The notes under the pieces were generated by a model that was not told the origin of the DNA, ran no database searches, and saw only the letters and a list, made by a program, of their open reading frames with translations. A DNA stretch of 64,000 nt from assembly GCA_022825265.1 (NCBI GenBank), contig JAJDXE010000013.1:124001-188000 (forward strand), given 5' to 3'. Made by a program: the position numbers and the translations under genes. Origin of the DNA: Dehalococcoidia bacterium (GTDB lineage: Bacteria > Chloroflexota > Dehalococcoidia > Bin125). Shown piece after piece: positions 1 through 6,952 of this stretch (the stretch's first letter is position 1; every line of letters begins with the position of its first letter).

Positions 1-358
1 TGTAGCGTTCGGGCTCGTTCAACATCGCGATCACCGCCGCGGGCGTCCCGATGTAATGGCCCATCAACGCGACGCGCGGCTCGCCGACCTCAGCCACGAC
101 CGCCGCCAGGTCCATGGCCTCATCGTGAAAGGAGCCGAACACGCCGTCGCGTTCGGAGAGTCCGCAGCCGCGCGGATCGAATCGGATCACGCGGAACGAC
201 TGCGACAGTCGCTCCCAAATGCCGCCCGGCTCCCAGCCCATGCTGAGCGGGATCATCGGCCCGGTCGACACGACCAACGGCTTACCGCTGCCCTGCTGCA
301 CCCAGGCGATGTCGATATCGTCCTCGGTGCGCGTGTACTGAACTGGCGGAACGCTCAT
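1..358 (-). CDS. Alpha/beta hydrolase, N-terminal 119 residues (cut by window start)
   Basis: The reading frame runs leftward from an ATG at 358 and leaves the window without a stop. The translation has the layout of alpha/beta hydrolases: a strand ending in RVIRFDPRGCGLSER (about residues 56-70, the D-x-R-G turn), then the nucleophile elbow VALMGHYIGT (97-104). The family elbow is G-x-S-x-G. Here the nucleophile position is Tyr102 (G-H-Y-I-G), so the usual catalytic serine is absent. The RVIRFDPRG style resembles hydrolases often linked to LuxR-type or cyclase regulators. It lies 21 bases upstream of the SDR gene on the same strand and may be co-transcribed with it. The catalytic Asp and His would lie outside the window. 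The fold call is sound; catalytic function is doubtful. Confidence 0.7.
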   Translation of the reverse strand, partial: MSVPPVQYTRTEDDIDIAWVQQGSGKPLVVSTGPMIPLSMGWEPGGIWERLSQSFRVIRFDPRGCGLSERDGVFGSFHDEAMDLAAVVAEVGEPRVALMGHYIGTPAAVIAMLNEPERY

Positions 359-379
359 GACAATGCTGGTTTCGTCGGA

Positions 380-1129
380 TTAGATCCCCTGGATCATGCC
401 GCCGTCGATGATGAACTCGGTGCCGTTCATGTACTCGGAGTCGTCCGAGGCGAGGAACAACGCCAGTCTCGCGACTTCCTCGGCCTCGGCGATGCGACCG
501 TAGGGAATCCTCCGCACCAGTTGATCGGTCATACCCTGTTCAATCGCAGGGAGCTGGTGCAGCATGGGCGTCTCGATCAAACCCGGATGGATCGAGTTGA
601 CGCGCACGCCCGATGGCGCGAACTCGTTCATCGCGACCTTGGTCATGCCGCGCACCGCCCACTTCGAGGCCGAGTAGGCTAGCGAACCGGTGCCGCCGCG
701 CATGCCGGCGATCGAGGAGATGTTGATGATCGAACCCGAGCCAGCCTCGCACATGACCGGCCCGACATGTTTCAGCCCGAGGAAGACGCCGACCTGGTTG
801 ATATCGATCACCAGCCGGTATTCCTCTTCCGACAACTCGGCAATCGGAGATTGGCGATAGATGCCCGCGTTGTTGATGAAGGCGTCGATCTTGCCATAGT
901 CCTCGAGCACGTCCTGGACCACGGCGATCCATTCGTTCTCGTTGGTGACGTCGTGGTGCAGGAAGCGAATGCTGTCGCTGGTTGCCGCCGTCTCCGCCCC
1001 GTCCGAGTCCAGCACATCGGTGATCACCACCTTCGCGCCTTCTTCGGCGAACAACTTCGCCTCTGCCGCGCCCTGACCGCGCGCTCCGCCGGTGATCAAT
1101 GCAGTTTTGCCCTCAAGTCGTCCGGCCAT
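380..1129 (-). CDS. Short-chain dehydrogenase/reductase (SDR), 249 aa
   Basis: A classical SDR of normal length, predicted to be a cytosolic NAD(P)-dependent alcohol/ketone oxidoreductase. The N-terminal Rossmann motif is TGGARGQG (about residues 14-21), followed by the NNAG motif, the catalytic serine in IINISSIAG and the YSASK active-site Tyr/Lys pair. The C-terminal part has the usual NSIHPGLIETPM and GTEFIIDGG segments. The aspartate in VVITDV after beta-2 suggests NAD rather than NADP. The ATG at 1129 follows a GAGAGG-like ribosome site. Substrate cannot be predicted. The alpha/beta hydrolase fragment lies just downstream on the same strand. Confidence 0.9.
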   Translation of the reverse strand: MAGRLEGKTALITGGARGQGAAEAKLFAEEGAKVVITDVLDSDGAETAATSDSIRFLHHDVTNENEWIAVVQDVLEDYGKIDAFINNAGIYRQSPIAELSEEEYRLVIDINQVGVFLGLKHVGPVMCEAGSGSIINISSIAGMRGGTGSLAYSASKWAVRGMTKVAMNEFAPSGVRVNSIHPGLIETPMLHQLPAIEQGMTDQLVRRIPYGRIAEAEEVARLALFLASDDSEYMNGTEFIIDGGMIQGI

Positions 1130-1192
1130 CTATGCACGCCTCTCTGCAATTCGTTGGGCGATCAGGGTAGAGCTTCAGACGTTGAGGAGGCG

Positions 1193-1621
1193 TTACTCGG
1201 GCGGGAGCATCACATAGGTGCCGTTGCCGTGACCGATGTGGCGGTCCTGCTCGTCATAGAGGTCGACCGAGCAGTGGCTCAGCGTCCGCCCGCGGCGGAT
1301 CACCTCGGCGCGGGCGCGAATCACGTCCCCGTCCAGGCCTCGCAGCCAGCGGAACTCGGACTGGGCCGTGATCACCCGCTCGCCCTCGCCCTGGATCGTG
1401 CCCAACGCGCCGCCCATGGCCGAGTCGGCGACCAGCAGCCAGACTCCACCGTGGACGATGCCGTAGAGATTGTGCGTCTTCGCCGAAGCCGTCAGCGTGA
1501 TCTCGCACCAGCCGTCGCCGGCGTCGGTGAAGCGGTAGCCCAGCTCCTGGAACAACGCCACCGCCTCCATGTCGCGCAGCGGCGGGTAGCGCTCGAAGAT
1601 CTCGTCCGAAGTGAGCGGCAT
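1193..1621 (-). CDS. PaaI-like hotdog-fold thioesterase, 142 aa
   Basis: A single hotdog-domain protein of typical PaaI/YbgC-like length. The segment NLYGIVHGGVWLLVADSAMGGAL carries the HGG motif and the following acidic residue used by PaaI-type acyl-CoA thioesterases, which hydrolyse acyl- or aryl-acyl-CoA in the cytosol. The C-terminal strands (VIRRGRTLSHCSVDLYDEQDRHIGHGNGTYVML) fit the fold. It lies 15 bases downstream of a DinB-fold gene on the same strand, so the two are probably co-transcribed. The first 14 codons of this gene exist as a diverged second copy at about 2140-2181, showing that the thioesterase/DinB unit was duplicated. The thioesterase call is firm; the substrate is unknown. 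Confidence 0.85.
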   Translation of the reverse strand: MPLTSDEIFERYPPLRDMEAVALFQELGYRFTDAGDGWCEITLTASAKTHNLYGIVHGGVWLLVADSAMGGALGTIQGEGERVITAQSEFRWLRGLDGDVIRARAEVIRRGRTLSHCSVDLYDEQDRHIGHGNGTYVMLPPE

Positions 1622-1636
1622 CGTCGTGTTTGCGAC

Positions 1637-2113
1637 CTAATCGCGCCGCATTTCGGCGGCGTGGTCGACGATGTGGTCGCTCAGGAAGTTGAACGAGTTG
1701 CCGACCGTCATCGGCTGGCCGAGAAAGACGGCGCCGTTGCCCCATTCGTCCTCGCCGACGGTATCGATCACTCCCTGAGTGACCGCGAAGCCCTCGTCGA
1801 AGAAGTCCAGGACGGATTCCGGCGTCGCGCCTCGGGAGCGGATGCGCACAATCCAGAGGCTCGTGAGATTGAGCACGGCCATCAACGGTCCAGGCGGATT
1901 CATGCCCTTGTTCTGACGCAGCCGGGTCACCCTCAGCTTGCCGCCGCCCGCGGTAAAGGCGATGTGCCAGCAAAGCTGGCCGTTCGTCCAACCGGCGTTG
2001 TTGCTTTTTCGGTTCCATTCCTCACTGGACAGTCCCTGCACGAGTTCGCGGAAGTCCTCGCGCGCCTGCTCGAGTGCTGCACGCGCCTCTTCGGCATTGC
2101 TGATCTCTGTCAT
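1637..2113 (-). CDS. DinB-like four-helix protein (first copy), 158 aa
   Basis: A small helical protein of DinB/maleylpyruvate-isomerase N-terminal type. The putative metal-binding histidines are visible: one in NGQLCWHIAF (about residue 50) and an H-x3-H pair in SDHIVDHAAEMRR at the C-terminus. Proteins of this fold include thiol-dependent transferases and isomerases as well as many of unknown role; no substrate can be assigned. It is a close paralogue of the next gene upstream (2198-2674), with the same length and very similar sequence including GATPESVLDFFDEG. Its ATG overlaps by ATGA the stop of a 23-codon relic frame, which may couple their translation. Confidence 0.8.
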   Translation of the reverse strand: MTEISNAEEARAALEQAREDFRELVQGLSSEEWNRKSNNAGWTNGQLCWHIAFTAGGGKLRVTRLRQNKGMNPPGPLMAVLNLTSLWIVRIRSRGATPESVLDFFDEGFAVTQGVIDTVGEDEWGNGAVFLGQPMTVGNSFNFLSDHIVDHAAEMRRD

Positions 2114-2181
2114 GATTCGGTCCTGTACGTTGCGCGCATTGGCGGATAGCGCTCGAATGTCTCGTCCGAACAGGGTGCCAT
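2110..2181 (-). pseudogene. Relic of a second thioesterase start, 23-codon mini-frame
   Basis: Reading leftward from an ATG at 2181 gives MAPCSDETFERYPP, which matches the first residues of the neighbouring thioesterase (MPLTSDEIFERYPP). The DNA is also clearly alike: 2141-2181 aligns with 1581-1621. After codon 14 the similarity ends, and the frame continues nine codons to a TGA overlapping the ATG of the DinB-like gene at 2113. I read this as what is left of a second thioesterase copy after tandem duplication of a DinB-thioesterase unit and an internal deletion. Whether the mini-frame is translated is unknown. Confidence 0.75.
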
Positions 2182-2197
2182 CGTCGTAAGCACGAGC

Positions 2198-2674
2198 CTA
2201 GGCTCGCCGGATCTCGGCGCAGTGCTCGCTGACGTGGCTGCGCATAAAGCCAAAGATGCCACCCACGGTCATCGGCTCGCCGAGGAAGATTGCACCGTTA
2301 CCCCACTCGTCGTCTTCAATGGCGTCGATCAGCTTGACGGTCTTGTCATATCCCTCGTCGAAGAAGTCCAGGACTGACTCCGGCGTCGCCCCACGCGAAC
2401 GGATCCGGACCATCCAGAGGCTGGCGAAGTTGAACACCGACATCAGCCGCGCCGGCGGATTCATGCCTTTGTTGTTCCGTAGCCTTGCGACCGACTGACC
2501 GCCGGCGCCTGCCCCGAACGCCATGTGCCAGCAGAGCTGGCCATTCGACCAGCCCCCGTTGTTACTCTTCTGATTCCATTCTTCTTCTGAGAGCCCCAGC
2601 ACTAACTCTCGATACTCAGTGCGCGCCTGCTCGAGCGCAGTCCGCGCCTCTTCGGCGTTCGTAACCTCGGTCAT
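2198..2674 (-). CDS. DinB-like four-helix protein (second copy), 158 aa
   Basis: Paralogue of the gene at 1637-2113, equal in length and colinear throughout. It keeps the same putative metal ligands: a histidine in NGQLCWHMAF and an H-x3-H pair in MRSHVSEHCAEIRR. The surrounding text (EEWNQKSNNGGWSNGQLCWH and GATPESVLDFFDEGYDKTV) is almost the same as in the first copy, so the duplication is fairly recent, although the DNA has diverged at many positions. It lies 15 bases downstream of the haloalkane dehalogenase, reading the same way, so all of 1193-3580 could be one transcript. Its function within the DinB/MDMPI fold is not known. Confidence 0.8.
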   Translation of the reverse strand: MTEVTNAEEARTALEQARTEYRELVLGLSEEEWNQKSNNGGWSNGQLCWHMAFGAGAGGQSVARLRNNKGMNPPARLMSVFNFASLWMVRIRSRGATPESVLDFFDEGYDKTVKLIDAIEDDEWGNGAIFLGEPMTVGGIFGFMRSHVSEHCAEIRRA

Positions 2675-2689
2675 CGTCTTCTTTCCTAG

Positions 2690-3580
2690 CTAGATCGCGG
2701 CGTACCAGCCCTTGATCGCCTCGCCAATCTCGTGCGGCGAATCCTCCTGGACGAAGTGGTTGCCCGCGACGGTCACCTCGGTCTGGTTGGGCCAGGTGCG
2801 GCAGAACTCGCGCTGCGCCCCAGTCAGGATCGCGCCCGGCTCGGCGTTGACGAACAGTTTGGCGATATGGGCGGAGTCGTCCGAACTGAGGAAGTCGGCG
2901 TAGCTCTGCGCGATCTCGGCCACATCCGCAGGTTCGCCGTTGATCGGGATTTCTCGCGGCCAGGTCAAAGTGGGGCGACGGGACTCGCCCTCTTCGCGGT
3001 ACGGCAGCCGGTAGACCTCCATCTCCTCCTCGGTCAGACCGCGGAGGACGCTGCCAGGCAAGATCCGCTCGACGAAGACGTTCTTCTCCAGCACCATCGA
3101 CTCGCCCGCTTCGGAGCGCATGCCCTGGAAAATCCGCGCCGCCGCCTCGGGCCATTCGTCCCAGGTCACGGGACGGACGATCGCCTCCATGTAGACCAGC
3201 CCCTTGACCCGGTCACGGTGCCGATTCGCCCAGTGGAAGCCCAGCGCCGATCCCCAGTCGTGGATCACGAACGTCAGGTTGTCGCCGAGGTTCATTCCCT
3301 CGATCCAGGCGTCCACCCACTCCACGTGGTCGACGAAGCGATACGAACCGCTCGGCGATGAACCCGACACGCCCATCCCGATCAGATCCGGCGCCAGGCA
3401 ACGCCCCGATTCGAACGCGTGCGGCATGATGTTGCGCCACAGGTACGACGAGGTCGGATTGCCATGCAGGAAAATGATCGGGTCGCCGTCCGGATCGCCC
3501 TCATCGACGTAGGCCATCGTGGTCTCGCCAATGGTCAGACGCTGACGCGCAAATGGGTCGTCGGCAGAGATATCTGGCAT
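2690..3580 (-). CDS. Haloalkane dehalogenase, LinB/DhaA type, 296 aa
   Basis: An alpha/beta hydrolase that hydrolyses carbon-halogen bonds of haloalkanes to give an alcohol and halide. All key residues of the LinB/DhaA subfamily are present when counted from the ATG at 3580: Asn41 in HGNPTSSYLW and Trp109 (halide binding), nucleophile Asp108 in VIHDWGSALGF, catalytic acid Glu132 in VYMEAIVRP, and His275 in NHFVQEDSPHEIG. The first three match LinB numbering almost exactly. I chose 3580 over an upstream in-frame start because TGGAGAG lies just before it and the protein then has the family length. No signal peptide is visible, so it is probably cytosolic. The biological substrate is unknown. 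Confidence 0.92.
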   Translation of the reverse strand: MPDISADDPFARQRLTIGETTMAYVDEGDPDGDPIIFLHGNPTSSYLWRNIMPHAFESGRCLAPDLIGMGVSGSSPSGSYRFVDHVEWVDAWIEGMNLGDNLTFVIHDWGSALGFHWANRHRDRVKGLVYMEAIVRPVTWDEWPEAAARIFQGMRSEAGESMVLEKNVFVERILPGSVLRGLTEEEMEVYRLPYREEGESRRPTLTWPREIPINGEPADVAEIAQSYADFLSSDDSAHIAKLFVNAEPGAILTGAQREFCRTWPNQTEVTVAGNHFVQEDSPHEIGEAIKGWYAAI

Positions 3581-3705
3581 TGAACTCTCCAGAGAACGCA
3601 TGAATGGTTGAGGAAATCGTTTGCGAGCGAGGCAAGGATAACAGCGCAAGCGGTTACTCTTCGCTCAGCGAAACCTGCGACCGTTGCAGAGAACGGAGGG
3701 CGCAG

Positions 3706-4128
3706 ATGGCAGTGACCGGAATGGACCACGTCGCGATCCCCGCAGGCGATCCTGAAGCGCTGATGACCTTCTATCGCGCGCTCGGGTTTACCATCCTGCA
3801 CGAGGCCGAGTGGCGGGCTGGCGACTTTCCCGCCTTCGCCATCGCCTGCGGCGACCAGAAGATCAACATCCACGATCCCAGACTCTGGCAGAATCCCGAG
3901 TTCGATCTGCGCGGTCCGGCCGCCGAGCCGGGTTGCGGCGATTTCTGCTTCGTCTGGAATGGCACCCCGGAGTCCGCCTCGGCCGCCATCGAGGCGGCCG
4001 GCTGCGAAGTCATTGAAGGTCCGGCCGGTCGAGTCGGAGGCCGCGCCGTCGGCACCGCCGAGGGAGTCAGCGTCTACACCCGCGATCCCGACGGCAACCT
4101 CGTCGAACTGATCTCATACGGCGACTAG
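3706..4128 (+). CDS. VOC (glyoxalase/bleomycin-resistance/dioxygenase) protein, 140 aa
   Basis: A single VOC protein with two beta-alpha-beta-beta-beta modules: MDHVAIPAGDPEALMTFYRALGF at the N-terminus and YTRDPDGNLVELISY at the C-terminus. Metal-ligand positions of the family are visible: His in MDHVAI, a histidine in INIHDP and the final Glu in NLVELI. Such proteins act as lyases, dioxygenases or resistance proteins; this sequence does not decide which. The ATG at 3706 follows a strong GGAGGG ribosome site, so I prefer it to the longer in-frame start at 3604. It is divergent from the dehalogenase and starts a three-gene + strand run with the nitroreductase and the MaoC-like gene. Confidence 0.85.
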   Translation: MAVTGMDHVAIPAGDPEALMTFYRALGFTILHEAEWRAGDFPAFAIACGDQKINIHDPRLWQNPEFDLRGPAAEPGCGDFCFVWNGTPESASAAIEAAGCEVIEGPAGRVGGRAVGTAEGVSVYTRDPDGNLVELISYGD

Positions 4129-4145
4129 CGAATCAGGAGCAAGCA

Positions 4146-4805
4146 ATGGACTTCTTCAACGTCATCCAGACCGCCCGCGCGATGCGGCGCTATAAGCCCG
4201 ACCCGATCCCCGAGGACGTGCTGGTCCAGTTGATCGAGGCTGCGCACCTCGGTCCCAGCGGGTCGAACCGCCAGGCCCGCCATTGGGTCGTCGTGCGCGA
4301 TCCGGAGGTCAAGCAGGGGCTTGCCGACCTCAATCGAGCCGGCGTCTCCAGGTACCTCGAGCACAACCGTGAGGCCGCCAACCCGCACGTCGACCAGGGA
4401 CGCCGCGAGCGATTCCTCGCCGCGGTCGAACACCAGATGAACCACCTGCACGAAGTGCCCGCCATCGTGATCGCCTGCGCCGACACGGTGAGCGCTCCGG
4501 CAGACAACTTTGCAGCGGGCTCGGCTGCAGCGACCGAGGTATGGGGAGCGGTGCAAAACCTGCTGCTCGCGGCTCGGGCGCTCGAGGTCGGCAGCGTGCC
4601 CACCACGCTCGCCTTCTTCGGCGACGGCCGCGACAAGGCGCAGGAGCTACTCGGACTGCCCGACCACATTCTGCCCATGGTCCTCATCCCGCTCGGCTGG
4701 CCGACCGGCAACTTCGGCCCGATCCGCCGCCGGCCGCTCGATGAAGTCCTGCACTGGGACCGCTACGAACACAAGGCAGAATCGCCTGAGAGGCCCAGAG
4801 TATGA
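4146..4805 (+). CDS. Nitroreductase-family FMN oxidoreductase, 219 aa
   Basis: The N-terminus FNVIQTARAMRRYKPDPIPEDVL is the standard nitroreductase opening, with the arginines that bind the FMN phosphate. It is followed by the flavin-binding GPSGSNRQARHW segment (about residues 38-49). The C-terminal LGWPTGNFGPIRRRPLDEVLHWDRY also fits the family. These are usually dimeric NAD(P)H-dependent enzymes that reduce nitroaromatics, quinones, enones or halogenated phenols; the real substrate cannot be read. AGGAG precedes the ATG. The stop overlaps the start of the next gene (ATGA), so the two are translationally coupled. Confidence 0.88.
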   Translation: MDFFNVIQTARAMRRYKPDPIPEDVLVQLIEAAHLGPSGSNRQARHWVVVRDPEVKQGLADLNRAGVSRYLEHNREAANPHVDQGRRERFLAAVEHQMNHLHEVPAIVIACADTVSAPADNFAAGSAAATEVWGAVQNLLLAARALEVGSVPTTLAFFGDGRDKAQELLGLPDHILPMVLIPLGWPTGNFGPIRRRPLDEVLHWDRYEHKAESPERPRV

Positions 4806-5689
4806 CGACCGAGACAACCGCAACCGATCTGCGTATGCCCGCCGATGTCGGCCGTTACACGATCGCCAGGTCCTTCGAGGTCACTGCGCGCTCGATCACC
4901 GCGTTCGCTGGCGGCGTCGATGACTTCAATCCCGTCTACTTCGAGGACGACCGTCCCGAGGGCCTGGTCGCCCATCCCGGCATGGTCTTTACCTGGCAGT
5001 GGAACAGCCGCTTCACGCCGGATGTCGAGTATCCGTTGGAGCTGGTTCGACGCGGGGTCCACGCCTGGGTCGACGTGCAGTTCGAGCGCCACGCGCGCGA
5101 TGGCGACGTGATCACCAGCCAGGGACAGAGCGTCGCGGTTAAGCAGGTCCGCCCCGGCGTGCTCAGCGCCCAGCGCTTCACCTTCACGGACAGCCACGGG
5201 GAGGTCGTCGCGATCATGGACACCGGCGGGATCACCCGCGGAGCAACGCTCGACGGCGACGAGGCCGAGCTCGTCTCAGCTCCGGCCTTGCCTGCTCGCT
5301 CCACGGACGATGGCGCACCGGTCTGGTCGACGACCTTCCCGATCGACCCACAGGCGCCGCACGTCTACACCGAGTGCGCCGACATCTGGAATCCGATCCA
5401 CACCGAGCGCAAGGTCGCCCTCGCCGCTGGTCTGCCCGATATCATCCTGCACGGCTCGGCCAACATCATCATCGCGCTGCGAGAGGTCGTCAACCGCAAC
5501 CTCGACGGCGACCCAACCCGAGTCCGACGCTTCGCCGGCCAGTTCCGAGGCATGATCATTCCGGGAACAGACGTCACCGTCAACGCCCTCGAAGTCCGAG
5601 ACGAGGGCGACCGTGAGATCATCTTCTACGAGATGCGCAACGACCAGGGCGAACTCGCCATCGCCAACGGGGTCGTGGTCGCGAGCTAG
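4802..5689 (+). CDS. MaoC-like double-hotdog hydratase/dehydratase, 295 aa
   Basis: Two hotdog halves are seen. The N-terminal half contains GGVDDFNPVYFEDDRPEGLVAHPGM (about 38-62). The C-terminal half contains ADIWNPIHTERKVALAAGLPDIILHGSA, close to the R-hydratase motif D-x-N-P-x-H...H-G. The family adds or removes water on enoyl-CoA or related thioesters. The canonical Asp/His pair looks split: the first half has Asp before NP but Tyr in place of His, and the second has His, but its Asp is one residue further away than in the consensus. This could be an alignment effect. The ATGA overlap with the nitroreductase shows an operon. Confidence 0.75.
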   Translation: MTTETTATDLRMPADVGRYTIARSFEVTARSITAFAGGVDDFNPVYFEDDRPEGLVAHPGMVFTWQWNSRFTPDVEYPLELVRRGVHAWVDVQFERHARDGDVITSQGQSVAVKQVRPGVLSAQRFTFTDSHGEVVAIMDTGGITRGATLDGDEAELVSAPALPARSTDDGAPVWSTTFPIDPQAPHVYTECADIWNPIHTERKVALAAGLPDIILHGSANIIIALREVVNRNLDGDPTRVRRFAGQFRGMIIPGTDVTVNALEVRDEGDREIIFYEMRNDQGELAIANGVVVAS

Positions 5690-5692
5690 GCT

Positions 5693-5768
5693 TCCCCTCT
5701 CCCCCCGCGAAGCGAAGGGAGCCTGCCCCGCACCTGTGCGGGGATGTCACGGAGTGACAGAGGGGGGC
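5693..5768. repeat. Dispersed two-hairpin repeat, copy 1 (composite)
   Basis: Lies between two convergent genes. It contains CCCCGCA/TGCGGGG (5726-5732 and 5737-5743, loop of 4) followed by TGTCAC/GTGACA (5745-5750 and 5754-5759, loop GGA) and a GAGGGGGG edge. The second hairpin and the edge match copies at 31.7, 51.5 and 56.7 kb, in reverse orientation relative to the last two. The first hairpin, with its GCCTGCCCCG lead-in, resembles the element at 47.7 kb. Between converging genes it could also help end transcription. Confidence 0.85.
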
Positions 5769-5778
5769 GCCCGTACCT

Positions 5779-6888
5779 CTAGACGGAGTACCGCTCCAAC
5801 GCCTCGGGCAAGAACTCAAACCCCAGACCCGGCGTATCCGGCAGGACCAACCGGCCGTCCCGAACCTCCGTCTGACGATCAATCACGTTCCTGAAGTTGT
5901 GGACCTGGTCGTCAGGGAAGAATTCGACATACGTGGCGTTTGGCGACGACGCGACCAGGTGCCGGTGCAGGTCGTGGAACCAATGCGGGCAGATCGAGAC
6001 GCCGTACGACGCGGCTGTGTTCGCAATCCGCCGGAACTCCGTCACCCCACCGAGCACCGCCGCGTCGGGCTGCAGGATCATCGCCGCGTCCTGGTCCATC
6101 AAATCCTTGAACCGCCAGCGCCCAACCTCGATCTCGCCGGTCGCGACCGGCACGCTGGTCCGCTGGGCCAGCTTCGCGTGCAGACCGATCGCGTCGGGCG
6201 AGAACGGCTCCTCCATCCAGTACGGATTGGACGGCTCGTAGGCCGCCATGTAGCGCAGCGCGTCCTCAAGGTTGGACCAGGCGTTGTTCGCGTCGAGCAT
6301 GATGTGCACATCCGGCCCAACCGCCTCGCGAGCCGCCTGCATCCGCGAGGCTTCTTCTCGCACCGATAGCCTCCCAACCTTGATCTTGACCGCGTCGAAT
6401 CCCATCTCTACGTAGCCCAACAGCTCCTGCTGCAGGCCCTCGTGTCCCTTGCCCTCGAGGTAGTAGCCACCCGAGGCGTAGGCCGGCACTGTGTCCTCGT
6501 AGTAGCCGCCGAGCATTTTGTAGAGAGGCAGTCCCGCCGCCTTGGCGTTGTGATCCCACAGCGCGATATCCAGCATCGACAGCGCCCGAATCGTCGATCC
6601 GGCGCGACCGTGCAGCAGCGACTCCTGGTACATCGCTGACCACAGGCCCTCCACCCGGAATGGGTCTTCGCCCAGCAGCACCGGCGCGAACAGGTTGTCG
6701 ATCGCCGAGGTCACCAACTGCCCGTTCGAGTTTCCCGCGTAGCAAAATCCGATGCCAACGTGGCCGTCGTCGCACTCGACCTCGACCACCGGATGGTCGC
6801 GGTGGTAGACAGTGCGGTTCGAGAACGAGGTGGGATTGTCGAGCGGAATGCGCAGCATGCGCGAGCGGATAGCGGTGATCTTGGTCAT
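5779..6888 (-). CDS. Enolase-superfamily enzyme, mandelate racemase subgroup-like, 369 aa
   Basis: A full enolase-superfamily protein: N-terminal capping domain (residues 1-125), then a TIM barrel. Catalytic and metal positions are visible in order: a K-x-K pair in DAVKIKVGRL, Asp in IMLDANNAW, Glu in YWMEEPF, Glu in VATGEIEVG, and His in ICPHWFHDLH. K-x-K plus a late His is typical of mandelate-racemase-type enzymes, which abstract the proton next to a carboxylate of a sugar acid or related acid. Substrate is unknown. The ATG at 6888 follows AGGAG; a TTG one codon upstream is less likely. It follows ABC cassette A on the same strand with a 64-base gap, suggesting that the imported solute may feed it. 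Confidence 0.85.
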   Translation of the reverse strand: MTKITAIRSRMLRIPLDNPTSFSNRTVYHRDHPVVEVECDDGHVGIGFCYAGNSNGQLVTSAIDNLFAPVLLGEDPFRVEGLWSAMYQESLLHGRAGSTIRALSMLDIALWDHNAKAAGLPLYKMLGGYYEDTVPAYASGGYYLEGKGHEGLQQELLGYVEMGFDAVKIKVGRLSVREEASRMQAAREAVGPDVHIMLDANNAWSNLEDALRYMAAYEPSNPYWMEEPFSPDAIGLHAKLAQRTSVPVATGEIEVGRWRFKDLMDQDAAMILQPDAAVLGGVTEFRRIANTAASYGVSICPHWFHDLHRHLVASSPNATYVEFFPDDQVHNFRNVIDRQTEVRDGRLVLPDTPGLGFEFLPEALERYSV

Positions 6889-6952
6889 CAAAGCGCTCCT
6901 TGAGTGAATCGAGACAGCGGTTCGATGCTATCGCCCTCTTACACACTCGACG

